Origin: an uncultured Clostridia bacterium
GTDB lineage: Bacteria > Bacillota > Clostridia > Lachnospirales > Lachnospiraceae
Assembly (NCBI GenBank): GCA_946403295.1
Contig: CAMIZL010000022.1
Span: 1 to 35,245 of the forward strand
DNA: 35,245 bases
Reading direction: 5' to 3'
Numbering within the stretch: the first letter of the stretch is position 1; the number at the start of each line of letters is the position of its first letter. This document shows positions 23,590 to 31,414 of the stretch, piece by piece. The position numbers were made by a program, and so were the translations under genes. The notes under the pieces are model-generated. The model was not told the origin of the DNA. It did not search any database and saw only the letters and a list, made by a program, of their open reading frames with translations.

Positions 23590-24294
23590 CTACACGGTAA
23601 ATTCAACGACCGCATAGGGATTTGACTCTTTATCGTTTAAAGAAACAACATATACGGAGCCGTTTTTGTAATAAACGGGATATATCCCGTCTCCGAGTCT
23701 TGCCTGAGCCTTATACTCCACTCTGAGCCGGCGAACTTCTATGTCTTCCTCGAGCATCTCCATGGCCATCCTGACGTATTGTCCGTTATTGACGTGATGA
23801 TTTGCGTCAAGATGATGCTTTGCCACATTTATGGGTTCGAGCATCGTTCCTTCACCGGGCAGCATTATTTTTCTCGGCAGATATTCCATCTCAAGCTTCG
23901 GCTCCACCTTATACGCGTCGACGACCTCCGCGGGTGCGGACACGGGTGTTCCTTTTTCCATGTTCAGGAGCGTCCATACCGTTTGCGCGACAGAGATACG
24001 TTTTCCTCTTTTGTCCTCCATAAAATAATTTCTGTAACCGAGCGGACCTCTTATCATATAAGGGATCGTTCCGATCGTCACATGTTCGCCCTCCGCGGGA
24101 TATCTCTCAATATCGATCTGCCATGAATTTAAGACCCATGCGAGATTCATGGGTTTTAAATATGCCATGCCTATCCCGAGGTCATCCGACTGAAACGTCG
24201 AACAATCCTGATAATAGTCTAAGAGCGCCGTGAGCGTCAATCTCTCGTTTTCATCGGATTCGCTGTAACGGATCCTGCTTTCAAATGTATACAT
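23590..24294 (-). CDS. acyl-ACP thioesterase (FatA/FatB family)
   Basis: A double hot-dog enzyme that releases fatty acids from acyl carrier protein. The 234-residue length fits bacterial family members. The first half begins MYTFESRIRYSESDENERLT and has the LLDYYQDCSTFQSDDLG helix. The catalytic region HHLDANHHVNNGQY (residues 160-173) matches the HxDxNxHxNN pattern. The ATG at 24294 follows AAAGGGG. Only 24 bp separate it from the displaced 3' end of rlmD at 24319, so it was probably co-transcribed with rlmD before the island inserted. What drives it now is unclear. Confidence 0.92.
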   Translation of the reverse strand: MYTFESRIRYSESDENERLTLTALLDYYQDCSTFQSDDLGIGMAYLKPMNLAWVLNSWQIDIERYPAEGEHVTIGTIPYMIRGPLGYRNYFMEDKRGKRISVAQTVWTLLNMEKGTPVSAPAEVVDAYKVEPKLEMEYLPRKIMLPGEGTMLEPINVAKHHLDANHHVNNGQYVRMAMEMLEEDIEVRRLRVEYKAQARLGDGIYPVYYKNGSVYVVSLNDKESNPYAVVEFTV

Positions 24295-24318
24295 GATTCA
24301 CCCCTTTATGTGCTTTTA

Positions 24319-24384
24319 TCAGGTGAGGTCACTGTTTGCGCCTTCACCTGTTTTCTGTAAAAGTACCACAGTCTCCACGTGGGT
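24319..24384 (-). pseudogene. rlmD: displaced native 3' end of rlmD/rumA
   Basis: In one minus-strand frame the DNA encodes THVETVVLLQKTGEG and a further five residues to a TGA at 24319-24321. HVETVVLL is the conserved extreme C-terminus of 23S rRNA uracil-C5 methyltransferases of the RlmD/RlmCD type. There is no upstream coding body in this frame. A gene that still has its body and ends with the same HVETV segment enters at the right edge of the window, in the same orientation. This fragment is therefore best read as the original tail, split off by integration. Confidence 0.75.
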
Positions 24385-24547
24385 TAGCATTTATTAGTCC
24401 CCCAACATCTAGCGGACTCAGAGAAGCCTTTTCATTTACAAATTCGGAAAGTGCTTTTCTGCTGACTCCAAGCATCTGTGCCGCATCAGTTACAGTCAGT
24501 CCCAAGGGTTTCATTACATCTTCAAGGAAAACACGGCCTGACACCAT
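24344..24547 (-). pseudogene. truncated HigA-type antitoxin remnant
   Basis: The reading frame MVSGRVFLEDVMKPLGLTV, then DAAQMLGVSRKALSEFVNEK, matches the XRE-fold start of HigA antitoxins (usual form HPG..L.E....LGLS...A..LGVSR). After ASLSP the family sequence stops and the frame runs through about 30 bp of unrelated DNA into the attachment repeat and the rlmD tail read out of frame. Helices beyond the HTH are missing. No HigB toxin gene is adjacent. Probably non-functional and left by a deletion at the left end of the island. Confidence 0.65.
24371..24381. repeat. attachment-site-like direct repeat, left end of island
   Basis: GTCTCCACGTG occurs here and at 35194-35204. It encodes the His-Val-Glu-Thr codons of the RlmD C-terminus on the minus strand in both places and in the same frame. 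Beyond the 11-bp identity the flanks diverge apart from AC two bases outside. Confidence 0.7.
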
Positions 24548-24574
24548 AACCCCGTCACCAAAGACCCATTTTTA

Positions 24575-24604
24575 TTGTTTTTTTACACTGGGATGTGGTA
24601 AAAT
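24575..24604 (+). promoter_or_regulatory. candidate promoter of the 476-aa membrane protein gene
   Basis: TTGTTT (24575-24580) and TAAAAT (24599-24604) are separated by 18 bp, 51 bp before the chosen start codon. It is the best promoter candidate in the divergent gap with the HigA remnant. Confidence 0.5.
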
Positions 24605-24655
24605 CTGAAACGGCGGTTTTTTTTGAATATTTCATATAAAAGAGGGGAAAGTTCT

Positions 24656-26074
24656 ATGTCTATTGAAAAACATAATATCAATGAAAAGGAATATCCGCAA
24701 CTCTTTTTCGCAGGCGCGAAGGGAATGCTGGTCTGGGTGGTGCTGAGTCTTGTACTTACGGTTGTTGGCTACTTACTTGAGACCCTGCTTTCGGATGGAG
24801 GCATCACAATGCTGGCCTCAGATATACTTGCAGTGATAGCATTGATGCCGGTCCTGGCTATTTTGGACCGGGGTGACAGCCTGGCTGCCCTGGTTAAAAG
24901 AGAGGCTGCGGAAGACAAGAACGTAAAGACATCTTCATTTTGGTTCGAAAAGGGAGGAAAGCTTCTTAAGGCTTTGGCGATCGTCCGGGTTTTGGGATTC
25001 TTTGTAAAAGTCTACAGGGAAATATCTTTAACTAATTATTTGGTTTTTGGTGGCCTCACAGACGTTGCGGATATAGTCCTGTCGATCCTCATATTGGTAT
25101 TTATCTGCAACGGCTTTGCAGAAAACTGTAAAGATAAGGGTAGCTATATAACAAAAGGGTTTAAGGTCTTAAGGATCATTTTCCCTGTGATCCTTGTACC
25201 GGTGGGAGTTCTCACAGCATTTGAAAGAATTGCTGACAGCTCCTATAGATTTTTGAGCGAATGCATCAGCCTGATCCCGGTGATCATATCATTCGTCGTT
25301 TTCTTTATCTTTGTGCTATACTTCATGAGACAATACACTGAAGAAGGAAATAACGGTGAGGGCGCATTTAAGGGTATTATCAGATACTTCCTTATCACCT
25401 TCTGCCTTCTGGTGGGGTTTGCCGCAGTTATGACAGGCGTTAAGATAATAGCAAATAATTCCGTGATGAAGACAGCTATAGAGGTGTTTGAAAGTACTGA
25501 CAACAGGATGCCGGGTTTTTATGAATTAAAAAGCAGTGAAGATTTCTGGAATCATAAAGATCATAATATGACTGTGGATGTAGGGCAGGTAAAAGTGATG
25601 GATACGGATATCAGCTCCCCCGTAACGCGGCTTGTTCCACTTGGAATGATGACAGCGGAGCATATTGTTACGGGTGATATCATCAATGAGAGATTTGGCT
25701 ACAACTCCCATTACTATCTGCTGGTTTTTGATGACGGAACAAAGGTCCTTTCTGTGATCCCCACTTGCGTATATGAGAGCGCCCTGGCGGGAGGATCAAA
25801 TGGCAGGATCGGTTTTCACACGGAAATAATGACCGAACGTGATTATGAGTTTAATTTGACCGACGGAGAATCGGTGATCGATGGCTATATATTATATTAT
25901 GACAATTACGTATCACCTAAGGTCGATATCGATAAAGCCAATACACTGTTCACAGTGATAGCTAAGATACTTATTGTAGCGGTCAGCATTGCGGCTTACG
26001 TGACAGTTATGGCTTCCGGTTACTGCGACGGACATACTCCGATCTACCGCAGAAAAGATCCTGAACGTAAGTAA
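24656..26074 (+). CDS. unknown multi-pass membrane protein (about 472 aa)
   Basis: I do not recognise this family. It is the only convincing plus-strand gene. The ATG at 24656 follows AGAGGGGAAAG; an in-frame ATG 33 bp upstream lacks a ribosome site. About seven hydrophobic segments are visible: two near residues 25-70, others at VLGFFVKV, VADIVLSILILVFIC, IIFPVILVPVGVL, LIPVIISFVVFFIFVLYF and FLITFCLLVGFAAVM. A soluble region of roughly 150 residues (about 290-435) follows, with FWNHKDHNMTVDVGQVKV, HYYLLVFDDGTKVLSV and a C-terminal helix AKILIVAVSIAAYVTVM. The soluble part is rich in beta-strand-like sequence and may face outside. It has its own promoter and terminator, as expected of island cargo. 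Confidence 0.75.
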   Translation: MSIEKHNINEKEYPQLFFAGAKGMLVWVVLSLVLTVVGYLLETLLSDGGITMLASDILAVIALMPVLAILDRGDSLAALVKREAAEDKNVKTSSFWFEKGGKLLKALAIVRVLGFFVKVYREISLTNYLVFGGLTDVADIVLSILILVFICNGFAENCKDKGSYITKGFKVLRIIFPVILVPVGVLTAFERIADSSYRFLSECISLIPVIISFVVFFIFVLYFMRQYTEEGNNGEGAFKGIIRYFLITFCLLVGFAAVMTGVKIIANNSVMKTAIEVFESTDNRMPGFYELKSSEDFWNHKDHNMTVDVGQVKVMDTDISSPVTRLVPLGMMTAEHIVTGDIINERFGYNSHYYLLVFDDGTKVLSVIPTCVYESALAGGSNGRIGFHTEIMTERDYEFNLTDGESVIDGYILYYDNYVSPKVDIDKANTLFTVIAKILIVAVSIAAYVTVMASGYCDGHTPIYRRKDPERK

Positions 26075-26114
26075 GACCGGTGCAGGGCAGTTACAAGCTC
26101 CGACCTATAAAAAT

Positions 26115-26150
26115 TGGGCAAAGAATATCATTCCTTGCCCATTTATTTAT
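26115..26150. terminator. bidirectional terminator between convergent genes
   Basis: TGGGCAAAGAAT and ATTCCTTGCCCA (26115-26126 and 26130-26141) form a 12-bp stem with one mismatch. It is followed by TTTATTTAT on the plus strand and by ATTTTTAT on the minus strand, so it serves both the membrane protein gene and the LysR gene. Confidence 0.88.
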
Positions 26151-26153
26151 CAC

Positions 26154-27071
26154 TTATTCTTCTGATGGAGCTGCCTTATAGAGCTCCTCTACAAATCTTT
26201 TGCCAATCTGGCTAAGTCCATCTTTATGTATATAACCAATTTCCATAGAGCTATACGGAAGGTGTGCGCTTTCTCTAAGCGGGATAATCTTATAATCACT
26301 CCATCCTACGGCGCCTCTGACAGCTCCCGAACAAAAAGTAAATCCGTTCAGTTTATTCATAATCTGAAGCATGGATGCTCTGTCCGAAACCTTTATTGAA
26401 TACGGATAATCCTGCTCTCCAAAAATCTCCTCCGCCATATATAAAGGACTATCCTTTCCCTGTTCATAGGTTAAAATAGGATATTTTGTGATATCTTCAT
26501 AGTCTATTATGTCTCTGTCTGCAAGCGGATGATTTTTTCCCAGATATACATAAAATCTGCAACTTACAATCTTCTTATATGTCAGAGAATTATCTACAAA
26601 AAGTTTCTTTAAGGCCTCCTTGTTGAAATCACTAAGGAACAAAACCCCAACCTCGCTTGCTGATGTGCTTACATCTTCTATTATCTTGGAAGTAGTCGTT
26701 TCAAGAATTGAAAAATGATATGTTGAAGCATCATAGTCTTTAACAGTATCTGAAAATGCCTCACACACAAAGGAATAATGTTGTGTCGAAACGCTGAATA
26801 CTTTTCTGGCATTACCTTTGCCATCATATCGCCATATGAGCTGATCATACTGATCACAAACTTTCTTTGCATAAAATAGAAAGTCAGATCCTTCAGCTGT
26901 GAGGTTAACCCCTTTATTGGTTCTATTGAAGATAGTTATTCCTGACTCTTCTTCAAGACCTCTTATTTTATTGGTAAGTGTAGGCTGTGACATAAACAGG
27001 CTCTCTGCTGCCTTGTTCATAGAGCCTGTTTGCGCCACAACCATTGCATAGCGTAGCTGTTGCAGTGTCAT
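26154..27071 (-). CDS. LysR-family transcriptional regulator
   Basis: The 305-residue protein has an N-terminal winged helix-turn-helix, MTLQQLRYAMVVAQTGSMN followed by KAAESLFMSQPTLTNKIRGLEE, and a C-terminal periplasmic-binding-like effector domain (residues 90-295). It lies at the downstream end of the sulfur-related cluster and in the same orientation, not divergent as LysR genes often are. By context it may sense a sulfur compound such as O-acetylserine or a sulfonate, as CysB and Cbl do, but the effector is not readable. A TTGTCA element about 60-90 bp upstream may give it its own promoter. The ATG at 27071 follows GAGGG. Confidence 0.92.
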   Translation of the reverse strand: MTLQQLRYAMVVAQTGSMNKAAESLFMSQPTLTNKIRGLEEESGITIFNRTNKGVNLTAEGSDFLFYAKKVCDQYDQLIWRYDGKGNARKVFSVSTQHYSFVCEAFSDTVKDYDASTYHFSILETTTSKIIEDVSTSASEVGVLFLSDFNKEALKKLFVDNSLTYKKIVSCRFYVYLGKNHPLADRDIIDYEDITKYPILTYEQGKDSPLYMAEEIFGEQDYPYSIKVSDRASMLQIMNKLNGFTFCSGAVRGAVGWSDYKIIPLRESAHLPYSSMEIGYIHKDGLSQIGKRFVEELYKAAPSEE

Positions 27072-27194
27072 TCAAAATCCCTCGTATCACTTTTTTGTTT
27101 GAATAATATGCTAACACATCTATTGACAAATGTCTTATTTCAAAAAGATATCTCCGGTAATAAGCAGTGATTATAGGCTTCATTATCTCTTGAT

Positions 27195-27869
27195 TCATTT
27201 TTGAATATCTCTTAACGCAAGCACTCCGCCATCCATTCGATATACTATATCTGCATAATTGTATGCTGACTCATCGTGCGTTACGATTACAACAGCCGCA
27301 CCATCTTTTGCTTTTTGTCGAAGAAGTTCGAATACAATTTGTGTATTATAATCATCAAGATCACCTGTCGGCTCATCTGCAAATACTACAGAAGGCTGAT
27401 TAATTAGTGCTCTTGCAATTGCACATCTTCTGAGTTCTCCTCCAGACAACTGACTTGACAGATACTCCTCTCGATTGGAAAGTCCTAGGAGCTCAATCAG
27501 CTCATCTGCTCTATCTGAATCATTGCCATTATTGTTTGCTAAAAGTATATTCTCCTTAATAGTTAAATTACTAAGTAGACTTTGGCCTTGCGGAATAAAC
27601 CCGATATTTTTGCTTCTAAAGTCAGAAATAAAATCATCGTTCTGCTGATATAAATCGATATCATCATACAAAACGCTTCCTTCTTGCGGTTTCAACAAAC
27701 CGGCCAACACGCTGATAAGCGTTGTTTTCCCACTCCCGGATCTTCCGAAGATAACCGCAACCTTACCGGGAACAATGGTTATATCAACAGAATTTATGAT
27801 AGAGATAGTCTTATCCTTTTTGCCATTTTTAGTATAAGAAACTAATATATTCTTTGCATCGATCATCAT
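27195..27869 (-). CDS. ABC transporter ATPase, MacB/LolD type
   Basis: The 224-residue ATPase has Walker A GRSGSGKTT, signature QLSGGELRRCAIARAL, Walker B VVFADEPTGDLDDYN and switch His in VIVTHDESA. ADEPTGDLD is the hallmark of the MacB/LolD/FtsE group that works with FtsX-type permeases. It starts 38 bp after the FtsX-type permease stop, with a GAAGGG ribosome site. With that permease and the DUF4418 protein it probably forms a mechanotransmission or export system, not an importer. The substrate is unknown. Confidence 0.92.
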   Translation of the reverse strand: MMIDAKNILVSYTKNGKKDKTISIINSVDITIVPGKVAVIFGRSGSGKTTLISVLAGLLKPQEGSVLYDDIDLYQQNDDFISDFRSKNIGFIPQGQSLLSNLTIKENILLANNNGNDSDRADELIELLGLSNREEYLSSQLSGGELRRCAIARALINQPSVVFADEPTGDLDDYNTQIVFELLRQKAKDGAAVVIVTHDESAYNYADIVYRMDGGVLALRDIQK

Positions 27870-27907
27870 GATATTCGCTATTTCCCTTCGAATATGTTGT
27901 TGCTTTC

Positions 27908-29104
27908 CTACTCTCTCAATATCCTTGCTGTATCCACTGACACAGCCTTGTAGGCTGATATCAAACCCGATATTGTTCCAAGAAGCACAACGCTTATAAA
28001 GGTTACAAGGATATAGTATGTGGTTGCAATCACACCGGGAAGCAAATACGGAAGATCAAGTCTGGAACCAATAAGAACACTAAATGAATACATAAATGCT
28101 CCCGTGATGATGATGCCAAACACACTTCCGATAATTCCAATTATAATTGCCTCTGACATAACCAAAACACCCAGCTTCTTTCGTGAAACTCCGATTACTC
28201 TAAGCGCTGCAAACTCTTTCTTTCTCTCACCTGTGATGATGTAGAAAGCTGCTATCAAAATAATTGCTGCAAACACCCATATGATTTTGACAAAAAACGA
28301 AATTGCAGAAGAGATGACACCTAGCCGATCCGAGGTCGAAGTCATCATTGTCCTTGCTCTAACAGCTTTGACTTCGCTGTTGTTGAGATTAATATCAGAT
28401 ACGATCGTATCAATGTCATATCCGTCTTTTACATCAATATAAACAGAAGATATAACATCATCCGGGCTTTGCTTTGATAATATGCTAATCCCTTTATCCT
28501 CCGCTGCCTCTATTAAAGTTTTTACTGTATCACCTGTTGTATATACCGCAGTGTCAAGTCCTGTTCCGGTCTTTTCAAGCTTGCCGACTACAAGAAATTC
28601 CTTTCCATACAATCTCAAGGTATGGCCCACTTTAGTAGAGAGCATTGAACCAACAATGATCTCATTATCCTTAAGCACGCCCTGATAACTTTCATGCAAC
28701 CAAGGTTTGATTGTGAAATCAGTCTCTTCATCAAATCCGATTATCTGAACCTTAACACTACAGCAGTCTGCATTGGCCGACACCAGAAAATATTGCGTCG
28801 ATATCCTATCTACTCCCTCAATACTTTCAAGGTCATTTAAAATATTTTTATCCATATAAAAATATCCGGGTGTTCCCTGAAGCAGGAGATTTTGAAGATC
28901 TACCTCTGATTCTGCATCCTTTGGAAGCACAATGATATCTGCGCCCAATCTTTCATTCAAACTATCAAGTCCGTTATTAAGACTTTTGATAAAGATGCTT
29001 CCCCCAAATAATGACATTGTCAAAATTACGAGTATTAGAGTTAATCCTATCGTTCTTTTTTTATAACTGAATATATTTTTTAACGGCAGTTTCGCTATGT
29101 TCAC
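27908..29104 (-). CDS. FtsX/MacB-type ABC transporter permease
   Basis: The 398-residue protein has a first membrane helix (TIGLTLILVILTMSLFGGS), then an extracellular MacB-like domain of about 200 residues (roughly 40-260). Three C-terminal helices follow: IIWVFAAIILIAAFYIIT, SEAIIIGIIGSVFGIIITGAFMY and ILVTFISVVLLGTISGLIS. GERKKEFAALRVIGVSRKKLG between helices is typical of the family. The start is a GTG that overlaps the DUF4418 stop as GTGA (29101-29104). It pairs with the downstream ATPase. Confidence 0.92.
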   Translation of the reverse strand: MNIAKLPLKNIFSYKKRTIGLTLILVILTMSLFGGSIFIKSLNNGLDSLNERLGADIIVLPKDAESEVDLQNLLLQGTPGYFYMDKNILNDLESIEGVDRISTQYFLVSANADCCSVKVQIIGFDEETDFTIKPWLHESYQGVLKDNEIIVGSMLSTKVGHTLRLYGKEFLVVGKLEKTGTGLDTAVYTTGDTVKTLIEAAEDKGISILSKQSPDDVISSVYIDVKDGYDIDTIVSDINLNNSEVKAVRARTMMTSTSDRLGVISSAISFFVKIIWVFAAIILIAAFYIITGERKKEFAALRVIGVSRKKLGVLVMSEAIIIGIIGSVFGIIITGAFMYSFSVLIGSRLDLPYLLPGVIATTYYILVTFISVVLLGTISGLISAYKAVSVDTARILRE

Positions 29105-29523
29105 TTATTAACTCCCTGCTTATTCTTTTTGATAACACTAATAACTACATCTGCAACCGATACAACAAACACAATCGCGCTAATGACTCTTACTGCAGGC
29201 TGAAAGATACTGATACATCTCATACTGCTCATCATGCAAAGTGAAAAAACAGTTCCAGTAACTAAAAATACGGCTACCGCAATTGGGATCTGTGCAAGTG
29301 TTATACCAAGCTTCACCTTTTCATTACTTATAATAACTGATGCCAATGACTGAACAAAAAGAATAAAGCCAAGTGTCGTAACTGCCAGTTGTGCATAATG
29401 GCAAGCCATTACATGTTCTTCCGACAACGGACAAGCTGCGAATACTGTAAACGATCCGATTGCAAGTATTAATGAAAGTACAAGTTCAATGAACTTTACA
29501 AAATTTCTTTTAAAATAATTCAT
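29101..29523 (-). CDS. DUF4418-like membrane protein
   Basis: The 140-residue protein has four hydrophobic segments: LVLSLILAIGSFTVFAAC, LAVTTLGFILFVQSLAS, LAQIPIAVAVFLVTGTVFSLC and VISAIVFVVSVADVVI. Conserved-looking cysteines lie in FAACPLSE, VMACHYAQ and CMMSSMRC on loops. The CMxxxMRC motif and size fit my memory of DUF4418, which is often next to FtsX-type transporters. Cys and Met in that loop could bind a soft metal or take part in thiol chemistry, but this is inference. It precedes the FtsX permease with a 4-bp overlap and follows the sulfonate-type ATPase. Confidence 0.78.
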   Translation of the reverse strand: MNYFKRNFVKFIELVLSLILAIGSFTVFAACPLSEEHVMACHYAQLAVTTLGFILFVQSLASVIISNEKVKLGITLAQIPIAVAVFLVTGTVFSLCMMSSMRCISIFQPAVRVISAIVFVVSVADVVISVIKKNKQGVNK

Positions 29524-29574
29524 ATTTCATCCTTCCCATTTATCTGATTTAAAACTCATTTATAAACATTCTCT

Positions 29575-30354
29575 TTAGATATTGTATTCCGGTTGCGGAA
29601 TCGCCTGTGCCAATTCGAAAAATTCAAGGATTTGTCGCCTCATTTCAAGAAACGATACACTTCCTCTCTGTCTTGGTCTGGACAAATTCACATCTATAAT
29701 CTTACTAATCTTACCTGGTCTTGGCGTCATGATGACAATTCTATCGCTTAAATATATCGCTTCATCAATATCATGCGTCACCAAAACAATAGTAGTTCCA
29801 TCCTTTTTCCACAATTCCAAGAGTTTATCCTGAAGAGCCGCCCTGGTAAAAGAATCAAGAGCACCCATAGGTTCATCCAAAAGAAGAGCCTTAGGTTCAT
29901 TTATAAGCGCTCTTGCTATGGCGACTCTTTGCGCCATACCACCCGAAATCTGATGTGGATACGACTTCTCAAATCCTTTCAGTCCGACAAGTTCAATATA
30001 GTTTTCTATATTTTCTTTTTTGCTTCTATAAACATTTCTTGCCCTTAAACCATAAGCAATATTATTCCTAACACTCAACCACGGAAAAAGGCTTCCCTGC
30101 TGAAATACGTATCCTCTGGACGGATCAGCTCCTGTGATTGGTGCCCCATCTATGAATAACTGCCCTGTCTGAGGTTTGTCCAGCCCTGCTATAAGACGAA
30201 GAAGTGTTGTCTTGCCACACCCAGATGGTCCTATAATTGATATAAACTCTCCGGATTTTATTTCGAGATCCACATCTTTCAAAGCTTCAACTCTGTTACC
30301 ATCTGAATCTTTATAAATACGATTTACATTACTTATGCTGATAGAACTTTTCAT
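29575..30354 (-). CDS. ssuB: sulfonate/taurine/nitrate-type ABC importer ATPase
   Basis: The 259-residue ATPase has Walker A GPSGCGKTT, signature [15 protein letters not shown], Walker B ALLLDEPMGALD and switch His in VLVTHDIDEAIYLSDR. VFQQGSLFPWLSVRNNI and MTPRPGKISKIIDV mark the SsuB/TauB/NrtD subgroup (COG1116). The ATG at 30354 follows GAGGAAA, 19 bp after the permease stop. The substrate class (sulfonate, taurine, nitrate, thiamine precursor) is not settled by the ATPase; the neighbouring metY favours sulfur. The ssuB symbol is by family, not proven. Confidence 0.87.
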   Translation of the reverse strand: MKSSISISNVNRIYKDSDGNRVEALKDVDLEIKSGEFISIIGPSGCGKTTLLRLIAGLDKPQTGQLFIDGAPITGADPSRGYVFQQGSLFPWLSVRNNIAYGLRARNVYRSKKENIENYIELVGLKGFEKSYPHQISGGMAQRVAIARALINEPKALLLDEPMGALDSFTRAALQDKLLELWKKDGTTIVLVTHDIDEAIYLSDRIVIMTPRPGKISKIIDVNLSRPRQRGSVSFLEMRRQILEFFELAQAIPQPEYNI

Positions 30355-30373
30355 AGCTGTACTTTTCCTCGTT

Positions 30374-31414
30374 TCATACTTTTATAACACCCTGTTGCCA
30401 TCTGAGTACTCTTTTCCTGATAAGACCAATCAGAAAATTGATAAACGAAAAAAGGACAGCCATGATAACAATAGCGGCAAGAACCTTATAATATGCGCTC
30501 CATACCTTGGACTGGTTGATATAATATCCAAGACCTCCCGGCTGACCCAACATCTCGCTCATTACAAGCGTAGTAAATGCCATAGCATTTGCCGAACCGA
30601 TGCCGGTAAATATATCCGGCATCGCATGCGGTATGGCAACATGCAGTATCTGATTAATCTGCCCTCCCCCAAGGACTGTTGCTGCTTCGTAGCTCTGCTT
30701 AGGCGTACTTTGTATACCTTGAGCTGTCAGGAATGCTATCTGAAACCAAGCACAAATTACAATTAAGAATACTGCTGCACTAAATGATGTTGGAAAAAGT
30801 GTAAGCGCAAAAGGCATCCATGCAACTGCCGGCACGACTCCTGTTATCTTAAGAACAGGAAATACCCAATAATATACTTTCGGAAACCATCCAATCAATA
30901 TACCAGTTCCAACTCCAAGCAGTACCCCGCAACTAAAGCCGGCTAAATAAAGCCTAATAGAATATAGCGTATTCTGTACTATGTAGCTTCCTTCTGCAAT
31001 ATATGCTTCTATAATTTGAGCCGGTCCGGGAAAAAACGGTTGTGCAAAGATTTGAATCTTAGTTCCTCCTATATCCCATATGGCAAGAGCTATTCCAAGT
31101 GCAAATCTAAATGCTGCATTTTTTGCATAAAGTTTTCTTTTATCTTTTTGAAAAATCGACCGTATTCCGGATATTGCATATATCAGAATCAATGCTACCA
31201 AAACCACAATGTAAGCACTATTAATATCAAAAGCAATCCTCAGATTCAAAATATTTAACGTATATATTTTGAATGTTACATCTGCCTTTTGAGGGAACAG
31301 GACATTTACCAATATTGCCACGATAAAACCGGATATTGTAAATAGTATCTTTAGAAGCATGAATTTGATGTTCAAGTCATTTTTCTTTTGCTTAACTGTT
31401 TTTAACGTTATCAA
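30374..31414 (-). CDS. ssuC: sulfonate/taurine-type ABC importer permease with extended N-terminus
   Basis: The C-terminal 250 residues match SsuC/TauC permeases (COG0600), with the EAA loop SYEAATVLGGGQINQILHVA and IPHAMPDIFTGIG. At 346 residues it is about 80-90 longer than usual. The N-terminal extension holds two extra hydrophobic segments, LLKILFTISGFIVAILVNVL and AYIVVLVALILIYAISG, separated by an outside loop. The start is probably a TTG at 31414 overlapping the binding-protein stop (TTGA); the ribosome site there is weak, but ATG alternatives within are worse. It lies between the binding protein and ATPase. Confidence 0.85.
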   Translation of the reverse strand: MITLKTVKQKKNDLNIKFMLLKILFTISGFIVAILVNVLFPQKADVTFKIYTLNILNLRIAFDINSAYIVVLVALILIYAISGIRSIFQKDKRKLYAKNAAFRFALGIALAIWDIGGTKIQIFAQPFFPGPAQIIEAYIAEGSYIVQNTLYSIRLYLAGFSCGVLLGVGTGILIGWFPKVYYWVFPVLKITGVVPAVAWMPFALTLFPTSFSAAVFLIVICAWFQIAFLTAQGIQSTPKQSYEAATVLGGGQINQILHVAIPHAMPDIFTGIGSANAMAFTTLVMSEMLGQPGGLGYYINQSKVWSAYYKVLAAIVIMAVLFSFINFLIGLIRKRVLRWQQGVIKV

